Positions 26,282-35,344 of a stretch of 64,000 nt of DNA are shown piece after piece. Numbering within the stretch: the stretch's first letter is position 1; each line of letters begins with the position of its first letter. Source of the stretch: Photobacterium jeanii (GTDB taxonomy: Bacteria; Pseudomonadota; Gammaproteobacteria; Enterobacterales; Vibrionaceae); assembly GCF_001650345.1 (NCBI RefSeq), contig NZ_LVHF01000029.1:310001-374000 (forward strand). The letters run 5' to 3'. A program made the position numbers and the translations under genes. The notes beneath the pieces are model-generated. The model was given only the letters and a program-made list of their open reading frames with translations, was not told the DNA's origin and did no database searches.

Positions 26282-27430
26282 ATGATTTACCTTGATCACG
26301 CAGCCACTAGTAACCCTAAACCCGCTTCCGTTGTTGATGCGATGACCCACTTCATCAGTCAAGGCTGTGCTAATCCCGGGCGTGCAAGTCATCCACTTGC
26401 TAACGATGGGGCGCGACTTATCTTTGAAACCCGCGAAAGATTACTGAGCTTTTTTAATGCAGAAGAAAACGCTCAAGCCGTTTTCACCGGTAATATCACC
26501 GAATCACTCAACTTGGCACTAAAAGGCTTATTAAAAGCCGGAGACAACGTCATCGTCAGCAGCATGGAACACAATGCCATGATGCGACCATTACGCCAGC
26601 TTGAGCAAGATGGCATTACTATTACCGTTGTTGCTTGCGACTCAGAGACGGGGCGCATTAATGTCGAAGACATTGCTACCAGCATTACACCTGCCACCAA
26701 GCTGATTGCGATTAACCATGCCTCCAATACCTTTGGCACCCTACAGCCAATCGAGGATATCGGCAGACTATGTCGCGAACAAAACTGCTTATTTCTGGTT
26801 GATACAGCACAAACAGCAGGCTGTATTACCATTGATATGGTGAAAAGTAATATCGATTTTCTAGCATTCACTGGTCATAAAGGACTGCTTGGACCGATGG
26901 GAATTGGCGGTTTAATTCTTAGCGAACAAGCACAGAATGCAGGCATTACGCCTCTCATTACAGGTGGCACTGGCAGTAACTCTGAGCTGGAAACACAACC
27001 AGATTTTCTACCCGATGCACTTGAAAGTGGCACCCCTAACCTACCCGGTATCGCAGGCTTAAATGCAGGTCTTTGCTGGCTTGAGCAACAAGGTGTCGCC
27101 GCTATCCACCAGCATGAAAAACAACTCACACAGCAGCTACTCGAAGGCTTAAGTGCCATTCCAGCTGTAAAACTGTTTGGTCCTACAGCCGATATGCCAC
27201 GTGTGGGTGTGGTTTCACTGATCATCGAAGGTAAAGACAATGGTGAAGTCGATGAAGCGCTTGCTTATGACCACGAAATTTACTGTCGTACAGGACTGCA
27301 CTGTTCACCCGCTTCCCATAAAACCATGGGGACTTTTCCTAATGGCACCGTTCGCTTAAGTGTCGGCGCATTTACCACCGCCAAAGATATCGACCAAGTG
27401 ATCGCGGTGATCAAGCAAATCGCTGAATAA
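26282..27430 (+). CDS. Selenium-associated class V aminotransferase (cysteine desulfurase family)
   Basis: 382 aa from the ATG at 26282. It is a PLP enzyme of the SufS/Csd type: N-terminal IYLDHAATSNPKP, PLP lysine in DFLAFTGHKGLLGPMGIGG, and catalytic loop cysteine in CRTGLHCSPASHK. In selenium-using bacteria a related gene lies beside yedF, and the enzyme is a candidate selenocysteine lyase or cysteine desulfurase that releases selenium or sulfur as a perselenide. It leads a five-gene operon with the double-cubane protein, its activator, DUF3343 and YedF. A 173-bp gap follows it, so there could be a second promoter. True substrate unknown. Confidence 0.85.
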   Translation: MIYLDHAATSNPKPASVVDAMTHFISQGCANPGRASHPLANDGARLIFETRERLLSFFNAEENAQAVFTGNITESLNLALKGLLKAGDNVIVSSMEHNAMMRPLRQLEQDGITITVVACDSETGRINVEDIATSITPATKLIAINHASNTFGTLQPIEDIGRLCREQNCLFLVDTAQTAGCITIDMVKSNIDFLAFTGHKGLLGPMGIGGLILSEQAQNAGITPLITGGTGSNSELETQPDFLPDALESGTPNLPGIAGLNAGLCWLEQQGVAAIHQHEKQLTQQLLEGLSAIPAVKLFGPTADMPRVGVVSLIIEGKDNGEVDEALAYDHEIYCRTGLHCSPASHKTMGTFPNGTVRLSVGAFTTAKDIDQVIAVIKQIAE

Positions 27431-27603
27431 CCCATTTAGTCATAGTCATCCCCGACTAACGAAACGCGCGTCGTTGATAACGACGACTTAGAGAGATACG
27501 GATCATGATATTCCAGTACTGGAGGTGTTCACCTAACAGTGCGGCTTATCATACTTGTTAAAAATCAAATAGATAAAAACCTTTAACAAAAAGGAATGCA
27601 ACG

Positions 27604-28785
27604 ATGGCAATGAGCAATACTGCGGTACAAACACCGGCTTCTCAAAGCCCTGATAACGCTGCACTTGACTACTTCAAGAGCGCGATTTCCGATGAAATTC
27701 GCTATGTTTCGGAACAAAAAGCCGCAGGACGCGGTATTGTTGGCTTTTATTGTGAATTCACCCCACGGGATTTAATCCTCGCTGCTGATGCAGTGCCAAT
27801 TTGTTTGTGTGGCACCAGTCAAAACACCATCAGCCATGCTGAAACAGTGCTTCCTGCCAACCTGTGCCCAATGATCAAATCCTCATTTGGCTATGCGCTC
27901 ACAGGTGGTTGTCCACTGCTCAACGACTCTGATCTTTTGGTTGCTGAAACCACTTGTGATGGCAAAAAGAAAATGTACGAAGTGCTATCACGCGATAAAA
28001 ACATGCACGTACTTGAGCTTACCCAAAAGCAAGATGAAGAACGCGCCTTCCAGCATTGGTTAACCGAAGTTGAAGAGCTTAAAGAAAAGCTTGAACAAAC
28101 CTTTCAGCTCAAAATCACAGAGCAAAAGCTACGTGATGCGATCAAAGCGATGAACGAAGAGCGCCGCCTGATCTTGGCTATTCAAGAGTTAGGTAAACAC
28201 AAACCCGCTATCGTTTCTGGCTATGAAGTTGCTCAAACTCGCTACCGCGTTGCTGGTTTCCAACAGCACTTAGAGCAGATGAAACACTTCCTAGCCATGG
28301 CACAGGAAAGGGTTGAGCAAGGCTATCAAGCCGCCCCTACGCATGCCCCTCGCATCTTGCTGACGGGTTGTCCAACCGGACACGGCACTGAAAAACTCAT
28401 AGAGATCATCGAAGAATGTGGCGGTGTCGTCGTTGTTCAAGAAGCCTGCTCTGGCATTAAAGGCGTGTACGAAGAAGTGTCTGAACAAGGCGATCCTCTT
28501 GAAGCCATTGCTCGCAAACACTTCAATATTCCATGCTCATGCATGACGCCAAATAAGAAACGTGAAGACATGCTACAAACCCTAGCGCGTGATTATCAGG
28601 CTGATGCCGTGATCGATTTGGTTTGGCAAGCCTGCCACACCTACAACGTCGAGTCGGTATTAATCCACGACTTCGTGCGTAATGAGCTAGGGCTACCTTA
28701 CATGAAAGTAGAAACCGATTACTCAAGTTCAGACCGTGAACAACTCAAAGTTCGCGTACAAACCCTATTGGAGCTAACACAATGA
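27604..28785 (+). CDS. Double-cubane cluster protein / 2-hydroxyacyl-CoA dehydratase D-like (YjiM-like)
   Basis: 393 aa, start ATG after AAAAAGGAATGC. It closely resembles E. coli YjiM. Conserved cysteines are Cys50 (VGFYCEFTP), Cys67/69 (PICLCGTS), Cys88 (NLCPMIKSS), Cys103, Cys118 (AETTCDGKKKMYE) and later QEACSG, IPCSCMTPN and WQACHTYNVE. Related proteins from anaerobes carry a double-cubane [8Fe-9S] cluster and, after ATP-driven reduction by a partner, reduce small molecules such as acetylene or azide; the natural substrate is not known. There is no second dehydratase subunit here, which fits the double-cubane type rather than a true dehydratase. It overlaps its activator gene by 4 bp. 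Confidence 0.85.
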   Translation: MAMSNTAVQTPASQSPDNAALDYFKSAISDEIRYVSEQKAAGRGIVGFYCEFTPRDLILAADAVPICLCGTSQNTISHAETVLPANLCPMIKSSFGYALTGGCPLLNDSDLLVAETTCDGKKKMYEVLSRDKNMHVLELTQKQDEERAFQHWLTEVEELKEKLEQTFQLKITEQKLRDAIKAMNEERRLILAIQELGKHKPAIVSGYEVAQTRYRVAGFQQHLEQMKHFLAMAQERVEQGYQAAPTHAPRILLTGCPTGHGTEKLIEIIEECGGVVVVQEACSGIKGVYEEVSEQGDPLEAIARKHFNIPCSCMTPNKKREDMLQTLARDYQADAVIDLVWQACHTYNVESVLIHDFVRNELGLPYMKVETDYSSSDREQLKVRVQTLLELTQ

Positions 28786-29567
28786 TCACATGTGGCGTCG
28801 ATATCGGCTCACGCACTATCAAAGTGGTTCTTTTTGATGGCGAAAAGGTTCTCGACTCCGCCGTTACATTGAGCGGGTCAGCCCCGCAAGAAAATACAGA
28901 ACGCACCTTTCTCGACTTACTGGCGGCTAACCATTTAACCCGCTCAGATGTCGCAATGACCATAGCAACAGGCTACGGGCGAAACTATTTCGAGCTGGCA
29001 GATAAAGCCTCGTCAGAAATTATTTGTCATACCGCTGGCGTTGCTTTTCTGTGCCCTGAAGCGAGCACCATCATTGATATTGGCGGTCAAGACTCCAAAG
29101 TGGTGCAAGTATCTCAACAAGGTAAAGTGGCAGACTTTGTAATGAACGATCGCTGCGCAGCAGGCACAGGCAAATTCATTGAAATGGTAGCGCATACCTT
29201 GAACATGCCGATCGACGAAATCGGTCAAGCGGCTTTATCAAGCAATGAAACCTGCGAAATCTCTTCCATGTGTGCCGTTTTTGCCGAGTCTGAAATTATA
29301 GGGCTATTGCACAAAGGCATTCCTGCCGAGGTGATCTTACGTGGGGTGTTCAAATCAGTCGCCAAGCGTGTGGTTTCACTTGGGCGCAAAATTGGTTTCC
29401 AAGGACAAATCGTCTTCACTGGCGGAGTGGCACAAAACCCAGGTGTTCTTGAAGCCATTCGCGAGCAGGTCGGCGATCCCACCATTACTGCGCCTTGTCA
29501 CCCTCAACTGACAGGCGCACTGGGCGCCGCCATTATTGGCCACCAAACCGTATCGCAAAATCAGTAA
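28782..29567 (+). CDS. ATP-dependent activator (CoA-dehydratase activase / double-cubane reductase, YjiL-like)
   Basis: 261 aa. ASKHA-fold ATPase: TCGVDIGSRTIKVVLFDG (phosphate 1), IIDIGGQDSKVVQV (phosphate 2), and GGVAQNPGVLEAI (adenosine). NDRCAAGTGKFIE and SSMCAVFAESEII supply the two cysteines that bind a [4Fe-4S] cluster between subunits of a homodimer. It uses ATP hydrolysis to push electrons at very low potential into its partner, here the preceding gene, with which it overlaps by ATGA. It probably takes electrons from ferredoxin or flavodoxin, which are not encoded here. Confidence 0.88.
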   Translation: MITCGVDIGSRTIKVVLFDGEKVLDSAVTLSGSAPQENTERTFLDLLAANHLTRSDVAMTIATGYGRNYFELADKASSEIICHTAGVAFLCPEASTIIDIGGQDSKVVQVSQQGKVADFVMNDRCAAGTGKFIEMVAHTLNMPIDEIGQAALSSNETCEISSMCAVFAESEIIGLLHKGIPAEVILRGVFKSVAKRVVSLGRKIGFQGQIVFTGGVAQNPGVLEAIREQVGDPTITAPCHPQLTGALGAAIIGHQTVSQNQ

Positions 29568-29578
29568 CAGGAAACAAT

Positions 29579-29857
29579 ATGACAGCGTCAGCAGTAACAG
29601 CGATGGATTACATCGTGACCTTCACCTCAAGTCATTTTGCGCTCAAAGCAGAAAGTGCCTTGAAGAAAGCTGGAATGGCTTCACGCCTTATTTCAGCGCC
29701 AAGAGCAATCAGCTCACAATGCGGCTTTTGCCTCTTACTTGAAAACTGTGACTGCCAAGACTTAGCCAACAAGCTGGAGCTGCTGACCGTAGCCTTCTCA
29801 CATATTTACACCAGACAACTTATCGATGGAGTGAAACACTATGCACAACAAGATTGA
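29579..29857 (+). CDS. DUF3343 protein (putative Se/S binding)
   Basis: 92 aa from the ATG at 29579 after CAGGAAACAAT. DUF3343 proteins are short, with the pattern YIVTFTSSHFALKAESALKKAG, then a loop ISSQCGFCLLLE carrying two cysteines (CGFC). They occur next to yedF and the Csd homologue in selenium users. The function is unknown; a role as a small carrier of sulfur or selenium, or as an expression partner, is inference. It overlaps the start of yedF by 17 bp, implying translational coupling. Confidence 0.82.
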   Translation: MTASAVTAMDYIVTFTSSHFALKAESALKKAGMASRLISAPRAISSQCGFCLLLENCDCQDLANKLELLTVAFSHIYTRQLIDGVKHYAQQD

Positions 29858-30404
29858 TGTTCGCGGTATCCAACTCGATCAAGCGCTTACGCTGCTAGAA
29901 CAAGCGTTAACCGCAGAAAAGCACGCATCTTTGGAAATTCAAAGCTCAGAGCAAGAAAACACGACAGCACTACTGAAAGCCCTTGCCGAACACGGTGCTA
30001 GCTGTGAAGTGCTTCAAGCAGAAGAAGGGCAAACCATCATTGCTAGCTTTGCCGCTGAACAAGTCATGAAGCAAAAATCTTATGTGGTAGGTTCAGACAC
30101 CTTAGGCAAAGGTGACGATGTGATTGGTCACAAACTGATGAACGCGTTCTTTAATGTCAGCTCTGACTACGAACAAGCTCCAGCCTCTATTTTCTTCATG
30201 AATACAGCCGCAAAACTTTGTGTTGAAGGGGCTGATGCCCTTGCCGCGCTACAAAAGTTAGAAGAGAAAGGCACCGAGATCATCGTTTGTGGTACCTGCT
30301 TAGACTTTTTCGGTATCAAAGACAAACTGGCGGTTGGCCGTATCGGTACCATGCATGATTTGATTGGTATCTATCATAACCAGAAAGAAGTGATCAGCTT
30401 GTAA
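29841..30404 (+). CDS. yedF: Selenium metabolism protein YedF
   Basis: 187 aa, two parts. The first 70 residues form a TusA/SirA-like fold (IDVRGIQLDQALTLLEQAL), but the conserved CPxP of TusA domains is replaced by QLDQ, so the usual thiol is missing. Residues about 80-187 are a DsrE-like domain with the YedF signature SDTLGKGDDVIGHKLM, IFFMNTAAKLCVEG and IIVCGTCLDFFGIKDKLAVG; Cys residues in CGTC may bind selenium or sulfur. The family is linked to selenium use by co-occurrence, without a proven reaction. It is the last gene of the operon. Confidence 0.88.
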   Translation: MHNKIDVRGIQLDQALTLLEQALTAEKHASLEIQSSEQENTTALLKALAEHGASCEVLQAEEGQTIIASFAAEQVMKQKSYVVGSDTLGKGDDVIGHKLMNAFFNVSSDYEQAPASIFFMNTAAKLCVEGADALAALQKLEEKGTEIIVCGTCLDFFGIKDKLAVGRIGTMHDLIGIYHNQKEVISL

Positions 30405-30405
30405 T

Positions 30406-30439
30406 AAAAAAGAAGAGGCATATTTTGCTATGCCTCTTC
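30406..30439 (-). terminator. Terminator between yedF and the DJ-1 gene
   Basis: GAAGAGGCATA-TTTTGC-TATGCCTCTTC; on the minus strand it is followed by six T. It probably serves mainly the minus-strand kdgK-eda-DJ-1 transcript and, less well, yedF. Confidence 0.75.
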
Positions 30440-30506
30440 AAATAACCCAGCGCTAAGCTACTGGCAAATTGGACAACAAGAAAACAGAAATGTAGAACTT
30501 ACTGAT

Positions 30507-31073
30507 TTACCAATGCTCAAAATAAATATGGCTTGCTTGCCAATCGACTTTTTGAGGGTCATCCGTAAGTAGTGCTTTTGCCACGGTAAAAGCAAACTCA
30601 AAGCTAACGCCAAGCCCTTTACCGCTAATAAATTTACCGTCAATCACCACTTTCTGATCCACAAAATGACCGTCTGCAAATTTCTTCTCAAGACCACCAC
30701 CTGTGGTGTAGTTACGTCCCTGTAACAAGTTGTGTGCTGCAAGCACTTTTGCGCCCGATGAACATAGCGCGCAAATGTATTTATCAGCGGCAATGTGGCG
30801 TTGTAAAAACTCAATCACCATAGGGTTAGCGGAAAGGTTATCTGTACCCTTTGGCCCACCCGGCATCATCACCGCATCATAAGTGTGGTGACATTTATTC
30901 GCTAAGGTGTCATCGGCACTGATCCGTGTTTCAAAGTAGGTTTGCAGCGCCGTGGTTTCCATGCACGACAACACATCCACTTTAATATCGAGGCGGCGCA
31001 TGATATCGATAAATACCACCGCTTCACCTTCTTCAAAGCCATCGGCCAATAGCACAGCTACATGTTTTCCCAT
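30507..31073 (-). CDS. DJ-1/PfpI family protein
   Basis: 188 aa from the ATG at 31073, 8 nt after GGAG. It has the DJ-1 fold: HVAVLLADGFEEGEAVVFIDIMRR with the conserved Glu, AVMMPGGPKGTDNL, and the nucleophile elbow ICALCSSGAKVL with Cys. The closing TTGGGLEKKFADGHFVDQKVVIDGKFISG is typical. Such proteins act as glyoxalases, deglycases or stress chaperones. It is 14 bp after eda in a sugar-acid catabolic operon, so detoxifying reactive dicarbonyl by-products of keto-deoxy sugars is plausible but unproven. Confidence 0.82.
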   Translation of the reverse strand: MGKHVAVLLADGFEEGEAVVFIDIMRRLDIKVDVLSCMETTALQTYFETRISADDTLANKCHHTYDAVMMPGGPKGTDNLSANPMVIEFLQRHIAADKYICALCSSGAKVLAAHNLLQGRNYTTGGGLEKKFADGHFVDQKVVIDGKFISGKGLGVSFEFAFTVAKALLTDDPQKVDWQASHIYFEHW

Positions 31074-31087
31074 TGTCATCACTCCTA

Positions 31088-31744
31088 TTAGCTTTGGCTC
31101 TGGTTAGGGCTTTGGTCTAGCAACTTACAAGTTTCACGCACATTAGTCGCAATGCTTTGCCAGTCATTCGCTGCAATTGCCGCTGTTGGTGCAATCCATG
31201 TACCGCCACAGGCAAACACTTGTGAAATAGCAAGATAATCCATCAAGTTAGTTGGCTTTACCCCACCCGTTGGCATTAATTGAATATTGCCATAAGGGCC
31301 AGTGAGTGATTTCAGCATGCTGATCCCACCTGAGGCTTCGGCAGGGAAAAACTTCATCGCTTGAACGCCCATTTCAAGCGCTTGCTCAACTTGGCTAGGG
31401 TTATTAACCCCAGGAATGATTTTAATGTCGTTATCTAAACAGTATTTAACTGTGGTCGGATTAAAGCCCGGGCTTACGACAAAATCTGCGCCAGCGGCAA
31501 TTGCTGCATCAGCCTGTTCTGGTGTTAGTACAGTACCCGCACACAAGGTGATTTCTGGGTATGCCGCACGAATATTGGCAATCGCTTGGGCTGCGGCTTG
31601 AGTTCGAAACGTAATTTCAGCGGCAGGAAGGCCATTTTCCACCAGCACTTTTGCTAACGGCACTGCATCATTCGCATTTTCAATTTGAATAACAGGCATC
31701 ACACGTAAATCACGTAGCGCATCTATCCATGTATTAGTTTTCAT
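31088..31744 (-). CDS. eda: 2-keto-3-deoxy-6-phosphogluconate aldolase Eda
   Basis: 218 aa from the ATG at 31744, overlapping the 3' end of kdgK by 11 bp. It cleaves KDPG to pyruvate and glyceraldehyde 3-phosphate. Class I aldolase motifs: VMPVIQIENANDAVPLAKVLVENGLPAAEITFRT (Glu in the active site), CAGTVLTPEQADAAIAAGADFVVSPGFN and MKFFPAEASGG, whose lysine forms the Schiff base. It ends the uronate branch of glycosaminoglycan breakdown (KduI-KduD-KdgK-Eda). Confidence 0.95.
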   Translation of the reverse strand: MKTNTWIDALRDLRVMPVIQIENANDAVPLAKVLVENGLPAAEITFRTQAAAQAIANIRAAYPEITLCAGTVLTPEQADAAIAAGADFVVSPGFNPTTVKYCLDNDIKIIPGVNNPSQVEQALEMGVQAMKFFPAEASGGISMLKSLTGPYGNIQLMPTGGVKPTNLMDYLAISQVFACGGTWIAPTAAIAANDWQSIATNVRETCKLLDQSPNQSQS

Positions 31745-32714
31745 TTTCTTCACTCATCGCTGTAGTTATATGATTGATTTCTTTAGCAGGAATAATGGCG
31801 CCTTTAAATTGAATCACTTGAGCAGCTAACTGATTTCCCCAATAGCACGACTCCGCCATCTCCATACCGCGACACCAAGCCGCTAAATAAGCCCCGTTAA
31901 ATGAATCGCCCGCCGCCGTTGTGTCGACCACTTGCTCAACACCGTTTCCAGCGACAACGCCATGCCCTGTATGAGTCGACCACATGGCACCGTCGGCACC
32001 TAATTTCACCACAACTTGCGCAATCCCCAGCTTGTGAAGGCGCTCTGCAATTTGCACTGATGGCGTATTGCTTTGTCCGAGCAACAAGTCTTCATCATCC
32101 CCAGTCACTAAGGCAATATCACTCAGTTGGTAGAGCTGATCTAACCATTGCTTAGCAATAGAGGCGCTTTCCCATAAACGTGGGCGATAGTTGGAATCCA
32201 CAGCAATAGTCACTCCGCACTGCTTAACCTTGCGCAGTGCCTCAAGCAATATGGCTTTTCCTTCATCGGACAAAATCGCTAACGAGATACCCGACAAATA
32301 AATAAGATCCATGGATTTAAGCTGTTCAACCACAGCAAAAAAGCCACTGTGTTCGCACAAATAACGCGCTGCAGAATCATTTCGCCAGTAATGAAAACTG
32401 CGCTCACCAAAGTCATCAATTTGAATGGCGTAAAGACCCGGTAACTTATCTTCGGTTGTCAGTACCAAAGAAGTATCAATCCCTTCCTGTTGCCACATGG
32501 CTTGCATTTGCTGACTGTAGCTATCGCTACCTAATGCAGTAACGTAAAAAGGTGTTAAATCGTGACTAAGTCGAGAAAGGTACACTGCGGTGTTGAGAGT
32601 ATCACCGCCAAAATGTTGGGATTGAGTTTCAAATGGTTTACCACTCAGCTCAATCATACATTCGCCAATGATGGCTATTTTTTTGTGGGGAGTTGGCTGT
32701 GAATTTTTCACCAT
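31734..32714 (-). CDS. kdgK: 2-keto-3-deoxygluconate kinase KdgK
   Basis: 326 aa, PfkB/ribokinase family. It phosphorylates KDG to KDPG. Visible are IAIIGECMIELSG and FGGDTLNTAVYLSRL at the N-terminus (substrate binding) and VDTTAAGDSFNGAYLAAW near the C-terminus with the catalytic Asp in the GDSF motif. It is followed directly by eda, and KDG comes from KduD elsewhere in this locus. The upstream gap of 103 bp holds a terminator for the aldolase gene, so kdgK may have its own promoter or be read through. Confidence 0.93.
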   Translation of the reverse strand: MVKNSQPTPHKKIAIIGECMIELSGKPFETQSQHFGGDTLNTAVYLSRLSHDLTPFYVTALGSDSYSQQMQAMWQQEGIDTSLVLTTEDKLPGLYAIQIDDFGERSFHYWRNDSAARYLCEHSGFFAVVEQLKSMDLIYLSGISLAILSDEGKAILLEALRKVKQCGVTIAVDSNYRPRLWESASIAKQWLDQLYQLSDIALVTGDDEDLLLGQSNTPSVQIAERLHKLGIAQVVVKLGADGAMWSTHTGHGVVAGNGVEQVVDTTAAGDSFNGAYLAAWCRGMEMAESCYWGNQLAAQVIQFKGAIIPAKEINHITTAMSEENEN

Positions 32715-32733
32715 TTTTCGCCCTAAAGAATCA

Positions 32734-32785
32734 AAATAAAAAAGGCTATGGTATTAGTTATGGGGGAACACCAATATTCATAGCC
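32734..32785 (-). terminator. Terminator after the class II aldolase gene
   Basis: GGCTATGGTATT pairs imperfectly with AATATTCATAGCC; on the minus strand it runs into TTTTTTATTTT. It lies 33 bp after the aldolase stop. Confidence 0.6.
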
Positions 32786-32817
32786 AGGAGCATTTGGGAG
32801 TGTTTTGACCAGCAGGG

Positions 32818-33741
<924 letters not shown>

Positions 33742-33781
33742 TCAAGATCACACTGCGCTTTCAAAGTGAAAACTTACGAAA

Positions 33782-35263
33782 CTAAAAGAAATGAGACATT
33801 TTCGATGTATAACAGGTGATCCCTTTGCGTAATAGGTTGTTTTTTGGTCGTAATGCACGTCCTGATATCACCTCCAACACCTTATTAGGCAAGCTCTGAC
33901 GCAATAAACGGCGAGATAACGGCGTTTGATCTTGGGTATAATCAGTCGTGAAAAGCACTGTCACCTCTTTCGTTTTGAAAGTACCAATCACATGCGCGTC
34001 AATCGCAGGTAGACGAAAATCAAAATCCCCCTTTTCGATCTCCAATGGTTGCTCTTCGGCTTGCCATAAACCTGTTCGTCCACCCATATATAACGCAAGG
34101 TTCAACGCCCTCAGCGACCAAAAACTACTGGCGGGGCCACTATAGTTATCGACGAGGCGACCATCATCTTCGAAAACCCCTTGGGTGGGCGCCCCCGACT
34201 TAAGTGCGCCATTCGAAATGAAATATTGAAGGTTGGTCTTAAACGCTCGCTTGGCCTGCCCGATTGTGATGGCATCGGATTGATAATCTACCGCCGCCAG
34301 TAGAGGCACAGCAGCAGATAAACGGTAGCAAGCGCTACGCCCAAACAATGGCAAACCTTGAGGAGTAAAGAAGTAACGATAACCCGCCACAAACTCAGAC
34401 ATCGCTTGACGAATAAATTGCGGGTCATAGTCAGGATCTATCTGATCGATCCAATACAATGAATAGAAGAACCCCCACACATTGTAATAATCGTAATTGC
34501 CATTGGCGCCATCACGAAACCAACCATCACCTACATAAAACTCTTTGATCCTGTCGTACTTAGCCGCATCTACCCAGTCTTTACCCGTAAGATCTTTTAA
34601 AACGAAACTCACGGTTAACGTGAAAAGCTGCCAGTTATTATCAAGTGTTTTCAGCGGCGGAACTTGTTCGAACCAAGTTGTAATTTGAAGCTGCTGTTTA
34701 GGGTTGAGGTGTTGCCAGATATAGGACTTAGTTAACCAAAGCGTGAGCGCTAAGTCAGCGCTTTCACAAATCCGCTGATCATAATCATGCAACTTGCCCC
34801 AGTACCCTTTATGGTGAGGATCTGTACCAGCAAGTAGCGCAGAACGAATAATGCCAACCACATCAATAGGTTTACCATTTAACCCCGTTAATTGTGGCGC
34901 ATCACTGTCTTGGGTATACAACCAAGTTGCCAGTGTCGGCAGCACTCGGCTGACTCCTTCAATAGCATCGGTACGGGCTGTCTGTTGGCTTGGGCGTCCC
35001 GGATAATACGCATGGCTGTAATCCCAAACCGCATAATGTTCAAACGCTTCTGCGGTGTAACTCACTAGACTTTCGCATAAAGTTCGAAGCGAAGCTTCCT
35101 CGTTAGCGAAACACTGACGAATGGTGTCATCATGCTGTTGATATGCAGATTTACGGTGACGTAATCGGATGATATTTTCTTTGAATAACTTCATATACAT
35201 CGCCGCGTCGGGGTGTTCATAAGGAATCGTTGGACGAGGCGTCGCAGTAATGATCTTAGACAT
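33782..35263 (-). CDS. DUF2264 protein, probable PL35-type glycosaminoglycan lyase
   Basis: 493 aa from the ATG at 35263, after CAAGAGATTGACC. DUF2264 family, an alpha-toroid fold: GTDPHHKGYWGKLHDYDQRICESADLALTLWL, LDNNWQLFTLTVSFVLKDL and FYVGDGWFRDGANGNYDYYNVWGFFYSLYWI are clear landmarks. CAZy family PL35 includes such proteins with broad glycosaminoglycan lyase activity, as I recall. There is no signal peptide, so it probably acts in the cytoplasm on imported oligosaccharides, unlike the two PL8 enzymes. It lies 81 bp after a sulfatase gene and upstream of kbaY on the same strand. Confidence 0.75.
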   Translation of the reverse strand: MSKIITATPRPTIPYEHPDAAMYMKLFKENIIRLRHRKSAYQQHDDTIRQCFANEEASLRTLCESLVSYTAEAFEHYAVWDYSHAYYPGRPSQQTARTDAIEGVSRVLPTLATWLYTQDSDAPQLTGLNGKPIDVVGIIRSALLAGTDPHHKGYWGKLHDYDQRICESADLALTLWLTKSYIWQHLNPKQQLQITTWFEQVPPLKTLDNNWQLFTLTVSFVLKDLTGKDWVDAAKYDRIKEFYVGDGWFRDGANGNYDYYNVWGFFYSLYWIDQIDPDYDPQFIRQAMSEFVAGYRYFFTPQGLPLFGRSACYRLSAAVPLLAAVDYQSDAITIGQAKRAFKTNLQYFISNGALKSGAPTQGVFEDDGRLVDNYSGPASSFWSLRALNLALYMGGRTGLWQAEEQPLEIEKGDFDFRLPAIDAHVIGTFKTKEVTVLFTTDYTQDQTPLSRRLLRQSLPNKVLEVISGRALRPKNNLLRKGITCYTSKMSHFF

Positions 35264-35308
35264 GGTCAATCTCTTGGTAATTTATCGTATTAATTCGGCT
35301 ATAAAGAT

Positions 35309-35331
35309 AAAAAAGGCCTCCTAAGAGGCCT
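35309..35331 (-). terminator. Terminator after sulfatase 1
   Basis: AGGCCTC-CTAA-GAGGCCT followed on the minus strand by a T6 run and ATC. It starts 14 bp after the sulfatase stop. Confidence 0.8.
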
Positions 35332-35344
35332 GTGGTGGGTGTGA

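Noticed and set aside
27604-28785. True 2-hydroxyacyl-CoA dehydratase for amino-acid fermentation
   Set aside because: Only one dehydratase-like subunit is present, there is no CoA-transferase, and the cysteine pattern follows YjiM-type proteins.
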